Positions 1 to 5,130 of a stretch of 10,316 nucleotides of DNA are shown one piece after another. The DNA lies in NCBI GenBank assembly GCA_019104905.1, contig JAHRXB010000101.1, forward strand, positions 1 to 10,316. Direction: 5' to 3'. Within the stretch, counting starts at the first letter, position 1. Each line of letters begins with the position of its first letter. The notes under the pieces were generated by a model. It was given only the letters and a program-made list of their open reading frames with translations. It was not told where the DNA came from and ran no database searches. Both the position numbers and the translations under genes were made by a program. This DNA is from Bdellovibrio sp. (GTDB taxonomy: Bacteria > Bdellovibrionota > Bdellovibrionia > Bdellovibrionales > Bdellovibrionaceae).

Positions 1-696
1 GTCAGTTTGCCGATTTATGAAAATCGTGTCACGGCTTTGATTGGCCCTTCTGGGTGCGGGAAAACCACGTTACTGCGTTGCTTTAATCGGATGCACGATC
101 TTTATCCCAATGCGAACTATCAAGGGGAGATCCTGCTTCATCCAGATATGCGCAATATTCTTGGTAAGGACATTGATCCCATGGAAGTGCGCATGCGCAT
201 CGGAATGGTTTTTCAAAAACCCAATCCGTTCCCGAAGAGCATTCATGAAAACGTCGCTTACGGGTTGAAAGTTCGTGGAGTCAAAAAGAAAAGTTTTATC
301 GAAGAGCGTGTCGAGCGTTCTTTGCAGCAAGCCGGACTCTGGAATGAAGTGAAAGATCGTCTGACCTCTTCGGCCACGGCTCTTTCCGGGGGGCAACAGC
401 AGCGTCTTTGTATTGCTCGTGCCTTGGCAACCGAGCCCGAAATTTTATTGTTAGATGAGCCCACATCGGCTCTGGATCCCATTTCTACACGTCATATCGA
501 AGAGCTTATTCAAGAGCTTCGTAAGGACGTCACCATTGCCATTGTGACTCACAGCTTGCACCAAGCGGCCCGGGTTTCTGACTATACGGCCTTCATGTAT
601 TTGGGGGACTTGATCGAGTTCGGAGCCAGTGATCAGGTTTATACGAACCCTCGGGATCCTCGCACAGAAAATTACATTACAGGCCGTTTCGGGTAG
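1..696 (+). CDS. pstB: Phosphate ABC transporter ATP-binding protein PstB (5' truncated)
   Basis: This is the cytoplasmic ATPase that powers high-affinity phosphate import together with PstS, PstC and PstA. The frame is open from base 1, so the gene begins before the window; by comparison with the roughly 257-residue E. coli protein about 30-35 N-terminal residues are missing. Counting from base 1, the Walker A motif GPSGCGKTT lies at 15-23, the ABC signature LSGGQQQR at 128-135, Walker B LLLDEP with the D-loop SALDP at 149-160, and the switch histidine in VTH at 182-184. The PstB-specific stretches FQKPNPFP and [11 protein letters not shown] and the C-terminal YITGRFG set it apart from other ABC ATPases. 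It ends with TAG at 694-696, seven bases from the stop of a converging gene, so no phoU follows directly. pstSCA would be expected upstream, outside the window. Confidence 0.97.
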   Translation, partial: VSLPIYENRVTALIGPSGCGKTTLLRCFNRMHDLYPNANYQGEILLHPDMRNILGKDIDPMEVRMRIGMVFQKPNPFPKSIHENVAYGLKVRGVKKKSFIEERVERSLQQAGLWNEVKDRLTSSATALSGGQQQRLCIARALATEPEILLLDEPTSALDPISTRHIEELIQELRKDVTIAIVTHSLHQAARVSDYTAFMYLGDLIEFGASDQVYTNPRDPRTENYITGRFG

Positions 697-703
697 TTCG
701 AAA

Positions 704-967
704 TTACTCAGACCACAACAGACGATGTGAGATGTAGTCGCAGCTAGAGTCGACAACGACTTCGTAAGCGGCATCTCCACCGTGCTGATTGACTCGAACG
801 TGATAAATTTGAACGCCTTCAGGAGTGTAGCCCATAAGTTCCGCGGGTTGCGTGTAGCCAAGTTTAACAAGGTATCCTTCGGCATCAGCAGAGCAGTCGT
901 TCATCGAATACACGGCAGACGCTTTTGCTGACAAGATCGTTGAAAGAACAAATAACAATGTCTTCAT
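704..967 (-). CDS. Small exported protein of unknown function (87 aa)
   Basis: I do not recognise the family. The 87-residue product starts with a typical Sec signal peptide: MK, then a hydrophobic stretch LLFVLSTILS, then a likely cleavage after ASA at residue 18. The mature part is about 69 residues and has exactly two cysteines, C25 near its start and C76 near its end, so one disulfide closing a small domain is plausible in the periplasm or outside. Alternating residues in GVQIYHVRVN and AAYEVVVDSS suggest beta strands. The phrase YEVVVDSSCDYIS resembles small domains in which a strand precedes a conserved cysteine, but I cannot name one. The start ATG (965-967) has only a weak purine-rich site, AAAGTGGG, upstream. 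It converges with pstB and lies downstream of the cysteine-repeat gene on the same strand, 112 bases away. Confidence 0.75.
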   Translation of the reverse strand: MKTLLFVLSTILSAKASAVYSMNDCSADAEGYLVKLGYTQPAELMGYTPEGVQIYHVRVNQHGGDAAYEVVVDSSCDYISHRLLWSE

Positions 968-1045
968 AGAGGCCCACTTTCTGCAAAAGTAAAAGTTGAG
1001 CCGAATATGCCCTATCCCTCTCTTTGCGACAGTCAGGGTTTTGTT

Positions 1046-1060
1046 AAGATTTAAAATCTT
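1046..1060. repeat. Perfect AT-rich inverted repeat between two minus-strand genes
   Basis: The arms AAGATTT (1046-1052) and AAATCTT (1054-1060) are perfect complements around a single A. The site lies downstream of the cysteine-repeat gene and about 80-95 bases upstream of the start of the 87-residue exported protein. It is not followed by a T-run on the minus strand, so it does not look like a terminator of the upstream gene. It could be a protein-binding dyad or chance in AT-rich DNA. Confidence 0.4.
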
Positions 1061-1079
1061 GGTTCTGAGTTTTTTTCGC

Positions 1080-1472
1080 TTATTTCTTTTTAGTTTTGAG
1101 TTTCAGTGGCTGATAAAGTCCGTCACTGTGCGAGGCGGGTTTTCTGCCGCTATTGGCGCCATTGACGCAGTTTTGGCGCTGCTCGTCAGAGAAGTCTTGA
1201 GTTTCTCCGCATTTTTCAAGGGCTTGAGGGTTGAAACTCTTTCCTTTGATGCTGTCCCAGCAGTTCCAGAAAGCTTTGTCGTCATTTTGTAAGTTGCAGA
1301 CGGTGGCGGCGTACCAGTCAACTTCGTCTTTTTCTATGCGGGCTTTGCAAAACTCAACATCGGCGTCTCCGATAAAGCGATCACAGAATCCTGCAGGGTT
1401 GGAGGGCTCAAGAGCTAAAGCGACAAGAGGGACGCTGACAATAAGGGCGAGTGTTTGAAAGGCGAGTTTCAT
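1080..1472 (-). CDS. Exported cysteine-repeat protein, unknown function (130 aa)
   Basis: Unknown family. The N-terminus MKLAFQTLALIVSVPLVALA is a Sec signal peptide, probably cleaved around residues 20-21. The mature protein has six cysteines in three pairs: C30/C42, C59/C71 and C88/C102. The first cysteine of each pair recurs every 29 residues (30, 59, 88), and the pair spacings are CX11C, CX11C and CX13C. The second residue pairs align as well, with aromatic or acidic positions before the second cysteine. This looks like a threefold repeat of short helical hairpins, each with its own disulfide, in the periplasm or outside the cell. The C-terminus is basic (LKLKTKKK). Its ATG shares the ATGA at 1469-1472 with the stop of the upstream HD-GYP gene, and AAGGTGG lies 5 bases before the ATG, so the two are co-transcribed and probably translationally coupled. 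Confidence 0.85.
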   Translation of the reverse strand: MKLAFQTLALIVSVPLVALALEPSNPAGFCDRFIGDADVEFCKARIEKDEVDWYAATVCNLQNDDKAFWNCWDSIKGKSFNPQALEKCGETQDFSDEQRQNCVNGANSGRKPASHSDGLYQPLKLKTKKK

Positions 1473-2437
1473 GAGGCCACCTTGATCTTAAACAGCACTG
1501 AGTACATGGCCTTCAGCATGTCGGGATCATAGCGTCCTGCCAGTTTTTCTTTCATCATCGTCACGGCGTCAACGGGGGCCATGGGCACGTTGTAGGATCT
1601 TTGTGTCGTCATGGCATCGTAGGTGTCCGTGATGGCGACAATACGTGCGAAAGGATGAATCTCTTCGCCCACAATCTGCTGAGGGTAGCCATTGCCAGCC
1701 CAAGACTCATGATGTTCAAAGCAGGCGGCTTTGATGGCATCGCTGATGTTGGGGTGGTTGTTTAAAATAACCAATCCATACTGTGGGTGCATTTTCATTT
1801 GCTCCCACTCGGCGTCACTCAAGCCACCTTTTTTGCACAGGATGTCCAAGCTGACATTGCGTTTTCCGATGTCATGAAAAAGGGCTCCGACACCGAGTTC
1901 TTCCAAAGTCGGCGCATCATAACCCAGAGCTTTTCCTAGTCCCAAAGAGTAGATGCTGACGTCCAAAGAGTGATTGTAAGTGTAAAAATCATGCCCCGAC
2001 AAAGAGATCATAAAGCCCATCGCCTCGGGAGCATTTTCCATCAGATCGATAAAGTCTTTGATGATCGGGCGAGAGTCGTCGAGAGCTTTGTTGACGTCGG
2101 GATTTTCAAAAAGATCCTCCATCAAAGCCACGGAAGATTCGCGAAGGATTTTAGCTTTTTCAAAAGGATCAATAAGACTTGAGTTCATCTCTTCGCGAAC
2201 CCAGTCGCGGTATTTTTGTTTGTCTTCGACTTTCACAAAAAAAGAGTCACCGGTGTCTTTGCCGTGAAGGGCTTTGATTTTTCCGTCAGACAGGCGATCG
2301 CCTTCGCGTAAATACAAAAGATACTTCTGATCTACGTAAACATAGATATTGAAGCTAGTGACTTTGTCAGGGCGGATGGTGCTCAGGCGAATACGGAAAT
2401 ATGACGAATCCATAGTAAAATTCTGCCATGGATACAT
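1469..2437 (-). CDS. HD-GYP domain protein, probable cyclic di-GMP phosphodiesterase
   Basis: HD-GYP proteins hydrolyse cyclic di-GMP, the messenger that in Bdellovibrio-type bacteria controls motility and predation. The 322-residue product has an N-terminal module (about 10-80, beginning YFRIRLSTIRPDKV and including YVYVDQKYLLYLREGD), a helical linker (about 85-140), and the HD-GYP domain (about 145-320). Visible catalytic or metal residues are H156, HD at 188-189 in HDIGK, H217, HH at 242-243, GYP at 250-252 and D271 in DTYDAM. Deviations from consensus are A247 where HHExxDG usually has Asp, and R280-S-Y instead of RPY. No membrane segment or receiver domain is seen, so it is probably soluble. 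The ATG at 2437 lacks a well-spaced Shine-Dalgarno and lies under the putative recG -35 element; M9 (2413) is an alternative start. It overlaps the next gene by 4 bases. Catalytic activity is inferred. Confidence 0.93.
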   Translation of the reverse strand: MYPWQNFTMDSSYFRIRLSTIRPDKVTSFNIYVYVDQKYLLYLREGDRLSDGKIKALHGKDTGDSFFVKVEDKQKYRDWVREEMNSSLIDPFEKAKILRESSVALMEDLFENPDVNKALDDSRPIIKDFIDLMENAPEAMGFMISLSGHDFYTYNHSLDVSIYSLGLGKALGYDAPTLEELGVGALFHDIGKRNVSLDILCKKGGLSDAEWEQMKMHPQYGLVILNNHPNISDAIKAACFEHHESWAGNGYPQQIVGEEIHPFARIVAITDTYDAMTTQRSYNVPMAPVDAVTMMKEKLAGRYDPDMLKAMYSVLFKIKVAS

Positions 2438-2464
2438 TGACTTAGAAACAAAATCCTGAATAAT
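2437..2464 (+). promoter_or_regulatory. Putative sigma70-type promoter of recG
   Basis: TTGACT (2437-2442) matches the -35 consensus at five of six positions, and AATAAT (2459-2464) matches the -10 consensus at five of six, with a 16-base spacer. Transcription would begin around 2471-2473, at or within two bases of the recG ATG at 2473. The -35 hexamer overlaps the annotated start codon of the divergent HD-GYP gene. Confidence 0.6.
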
Positions 2465-2483
2465 CGAAGGCCATGGCCCTTCG
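2465..2483. repeat. Inverted repeat centred on the recG start codon
   Basis: CGAAGG (2465-2470) and CCTTCG (2478-2483) are perfect complements separated by 7 bases that contain the recG ATG. The left arm includes the only Shine-Dalgarno-like sequence (GAAGG) of recG. It sits at the predicted transcription start, just downstream of the -10 element, so it could be an operator. If a longer transcript exists it could instead be a hairpin masking the ribosome site. Confidence 0.5.
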
Positions 2484-4560
2484 TCTAGACACCTCCATTC
2501 AGTACCTTAAAGGGGTTGGTCCCAAGCTTGGCGATCTCTTCTCGCGGAAGGGATTAAAGACTTTGGGAGATCTCTTTGAGTTCTATCCTCGAGCCTACGA
2601 GGATCAAAGGGCCGCTCGTAACATTTCCAGTCTCAAAGTGAATGATATCGTCAGTATTAAAGCGCAGGTGGTGGCTGTTCATAGTATCAATATGGGGCGA
2701 TCTTCCCGCAAAATGTACGATGTGGTGGTGCGCGATTCTTCGGGACAGATTCATTGCAAGTACTTCCGCGTCCCATACAAAGGGTATTTTGAACGCTTCA
2801 AACCTTTTACGGAAGTGCGTGTGGTCGGGAAGGTGATCGAGTATCGCGGGCGGATTGAGTTTCATCACCCCGACATTCGAGATATCGAACCGGATGAAGA
2901 AACCCAAGATGCGTTGATCCCTCTGTACACGGAAATTGAGGGGCTTGCCACGGCCAAAATCATGAAGCTCGTTCGTCAGGCTTTTGCGCAAATTGAAGAA
3001 TGGCCTCCAGAAGCTTTGCCAAAGTGGATTTTGGAAAAGTATCAGCTGAAACCTCGCAAGGACGCCCTTAAAGAAATTCATTTTCCCGATCCCAATAAAG
3101 CCGGGGAGTACGCGGAGTTTAAAAGTGCCGCTCAACGCAGAATTATTTTTGATGAGTTTTTTTGGTTAGAACTTTATCTGGCCTCGCGCAAAACAGGATT
3201 CCAAAAAGAAGGGGCCCCGCAGATTCAAAACAAGGGTGAAAAGCTCAGAGGTTTGCTGCAGGCGTTGCCGTTTGAGATGACCGGCGCTCAAAAAAGAGTT
3301 TTCAGTGAGATTAAGGCGGATCTTGAAAAGCCGCACCCCATGCATCGCATGGTTCAGGGGGACGTGGGAAGTGGGAAGACGTTGGTGAGCTTTATGGCGG
3401 CGATTTACGCCGCTGAAAGTGGTTACCAATCCTGCCTTATGGCGCCGACAGAAATTCTTGCCGAACAGCACTTCAAAAATGCCAAGAAAGTTCTGGAGCC
3501 CTTGGGGCTTCGTTTGGCGTTGTTGGTTGGAAAAACCAAAGCGGCAGAGCGCCGACAGGCTCTGGCTTCTCTTCAGGCGGGGGAGGTGGATTTGATTATC
3601 GGAACCCACGCGTTGATTGAAGATGAAGTGCAGTTTGCAAACTTGGGCCTTGTTATCATTGATGAACAGCATCGTTTTGGTGTGGAGCAAAGAGGGGTCC
3701 TTAAAAATAAGGGAAACTCCCCCCACTTTCTGGTCATGACCGCAACCCCTATTCCACGAACCTTGGCGATGACCGTCTATGGGGACTTGGACGTCTCTAT
3801 TATTGACGAGATGCCGGCCGGTCGCAGCCCGATTCAGACCCGCGTGACGTATGAAAGTAAACGCCCTCAGGCCTTGCAGTTCATGCTCGAACAACTTCAA
3901 AAAGGGCGTCAGGCTTATATCGTTTACCCGTTGGTGGAAGAAAGTGAAAAGATTGATTTAAAGGACGCTGTTTCAGAGTATGAAAAGCTTAAAGAACAGT
4001 TCCCTCAAGTAAAATTTGGCCTGTTGCACGGGAAGATGAAGCCGGATGAAAAAGAGCAGGTGATGGAGCAGTTCCGTCGTCATGAGATTCAAGTGCTGGT
4101 GTCGACGACCGTGATAGAAGTGGGCGTGGACGTGCCCAACGCCAACATCATGATCATAGAACATGCCGAACGGTTTGGTCTTTCCCAGCTTCATCAGCTC
4201 CGTGGACGGGTCGGCCGGGGGGAATATAAGAGTTTTTGCGTTCTGATCATGGGTTACGCGGTCTCCGAAGAGGGACGTCAGCGAACCGAGATGATGGAGA
4301 AAACCTCTGACGGATTTAAAATCGCCGAATTTGACCTTGAAATGCGTGGTCCCGGAGAGTTCATGGGAACTCGTCAGTCCGGTCTTTCGGGATTTAAGCT
4401 TGCGAATCTGGTGCGTGACATGCAAGTTTTGCAGCAAGCGCGGGAAGCGGCGTTTGAGGTTTTGCGAAAAGATCCCAAGCTTGCTTTTGCCGATCACAAG
4501 GGACTTCGCGAAGAACTTTTGCGTGAACATGGGCCTGCGGCTTTGGCAGGAATCGCTTAA
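2473..4560 (+). CDS. recG: ATP-dependent DNA helicase RecG
   Basis: RecG is a superfamily 2 helicase that regresses stalled replication forks and branch-migrates recombination intermediates. The 695-residue length is normal for the family. The N-terminus LKGVGPKLGDLF, followed by FYPRAYEDQ, matches the start of the wedge domain, and an OB-fold region follows (about 55-150). Helicase motifs are Walker A GDVGSGKT at 296-303, MAPTEILAEQH shortly after, the DEQH box at 397-400, TATPIPRT at 423-430, STTVIEVGVDVPN, and motif VI QLRGRVGRG ending near 583. The RecG-specific TRG region GPGEFMGTRQSG is present with GTRQ at 632-635. ATG 2473 is chosen because no other start codon precedes the conserved LKGVGP segment. 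GAAGG lies only two bases before this ATG, and the nearest good promoter would make the mRNA nearly leaderless. It is divergent from the HD-GYP gene. Confidence 0.98.
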   Translation: MALRLDTSIQYLKGVGPKLGDLFSRKGLKTLGDLFEFYPRAYEDQRAARNISSLKVNDIVSIKAQVVAVHSINMGRSSRKMYDVVVRDSSGQIHCKYFRVPYKGYFERFKPFTEVRVVGKVIEYRGRIEFHHPDIRDIEPDEETQDALIPLYTEIEGLATAKIMKLVRQAFAQIEEWPPEALPKWILEKYQLKPRKDALKEIHFPDPNKAGEYAEFKSAAQRRIIFDEFFWLELYLASRKTGFQKEGAPQIQNKGEKLRGLLQALPFEMTGAQKRVFSEIKADLEKPHPMHRMVQGDVGSGKTLVSFMAAIYAAESGYQSCLMAPTEILAEQHFKNAKKVLEPLGLRLALLVGKTKAAERRQALASLQAGEVDLIIGTHALIEDEVQFANLGLVIIDEQHRFGVEQRGVLKNKGNSPHFLVMTATPIPRTLAMTVYGDLDVSIIDEMPAGRSPIQTRVTYESKRPQALQFMLEQLQKGRQAYIVYPLVEESEKIDLKDAVSEYEKLKEQFPQVKFGLLHGKMKPDEKEQVMEQFRRHEIQVLVSTTVIEVGVDVPNANIMIIEHAERFGLSQLHQLRGRVGRGEYKSFCVLIMGYAVSEEGRQRTEMMEKTSDGFKIAEFDLEMRGPGEFMGTRQSGLSGFKLANLVRDMQVLQQAREAAFEVLRKDPKLAFADHKGLREELLREHGPAALAGIA

Positions 4561-4629
4561 GAAGATTTTCTGTTGCGTCCTAAAAATATCTTTGTCATCC
4601 TGTTATCAGAGATCACAAGGATGTGTTCG

Positions 4630-5034
4630 ATGAAAAAAAGAATTCTCAGCAGTGTTATAGCATCAATTTTCGTATCTATTTCAGCGGGGGCAGCGCCCCA
4701 CTATCAAGTAAACATGCGTGTTGGCATCAAAGGGCAGTCGCCGATTTCCATCAATACCGTGGCAAAATCAGGGAAAAAGAGCTTTATCAGTCAATTCTCT
4801 GATGACGGACAAACGGAAACCTTGGTGGAGGTTTACTCAAAAAAATCTCAGGTAAATAAAAAAGACGGTCTTTTTATGGATGTTCAAGTGACAAGACGGG
4901 TGCGAGGGCAGTCTAAAATCACGGAACGCGCACAGATTTTTGCCCCTGAGAACCAAGAAATGGAGTTTGGCACGAACTCCAAAGGTAAAACCGCCGGGAA
5001 TCTTTCTTTGGCTGTGATGGCTCATCAGCTCTAG
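4630..5034 (+). CDS. Small exported protein of unknown function (134 aa)
   Basis: I do not recognise this family. From ATG 4630 the product is 134 residues: KKR followed by a hydrophobic stretch (ILSSVIASIFVSIS) and a likely signal peptidase site in SAGA-A, so it should be exported to the periplasm or beyond. The mature part (about 110 residues) has no cysteine and alternates polar and hydrophobic residues (HYQVNMRVGIKG, ETLVEVYS, MDVQVTRRV), which suggests a small beta-rich fold. ATG 4630 is preferred over ATG 4621 because AAGG ends 9 bases before it and directly abuts 4621; the upstream in-frame TTG at 4573 has no ribosome site and would extend the signal sequence implausibly. It lies 69 bases after recG on the same strand and may be read from the recG promoter, since no convincing promoter is visible in the gap. 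Confidence 0.78.
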   Translation: MKKRILSSVIASIFVSISAGAAPHYQVNMRVGIKGQSPISINTVAKSGKKSFISQFSDDGQTETLVEVYSKKSQVNKKDGLFMDVQVTRRVRGQSKITERAQIFAPENQEMEFGTNSKGKTAGNLSLAVMAHQL

Positions 5035-5048
5035 GATGCCCTAGAGCT
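5027..5048 (+). terminator. Hairpin over the stop codon, possible weak intrinsic terminator
   Basis: AGCTCTAGG (5027-5035) and CCTAGAGCT (5040-5048) form a perfect 9-bp stem with an ATGC loop. The left arm contains the TAG stop (5032-5034) of the preceding gene. Only three T residues follow (5048-5050), so termination may be inefficient; an mRNA-stabilising 3' hairpin is the alternative. Confidence 0.5.
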
Positions 5049-5080
5049 TTCACTCAGCGCGGCATAATAAACATTCCTGA

Positions 5081-5109
5081 TTGATACCCGACTTCGGTCG
5101 TGATCTGAT
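5081..5109 (+). promoter_or_regulatory. Putative promoter of the subtilase gene, extended -10
   Basis: TTGATA (5081-5086) matches the -35 consensus at five of six. After 17 bases TCTGAT (5104-5109) matches the -10 at four of six and is preceded by TG one base upstream (5101-5102), giving an extended -10. Transcription would start near 5116, with a leader of about 15 bases containing GAGGGGG. The spacer holds a CGAC-TTCG-GTCG dyad (5089-5100). Confidence 0.45.
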
Positions 5110-5130
5110 TTTCCCCTGTAGAGGGGGTAA

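Noticed and set aside
1046..1080. AT-rich palindrome as terminator of the cysteine-repeat gene
   Set aside because: On the minus strand it is followed by AACAAAACCC rather than a T-run, and the stem is nearly all A-T.
996..1292. Plus-strand frame of 98 codons over the cysteine-repeat gene
   Set aside because: The opposite strand carries a signal peptide, a coupled start with a good ribosome site and regular cysteines. The plus frame has none of these.
3166..3900. Long antisense open frame (244 codons) inside recG
   Set aside because: It is fully opposite a strongly conserved helicase gene, and its predicted protein has no recognisable domain or signal. It is a shadow frame, as are those at 2554-3135 and 3973-4530.
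4573..4629. TTG start giving a 153-residue form of the exported protein after recG
   Set aside because: No ribosome site precedes it, and it would put 19 extra residues before a normal signal peptide. ATG 4630 has AAGG at suitable spacing.
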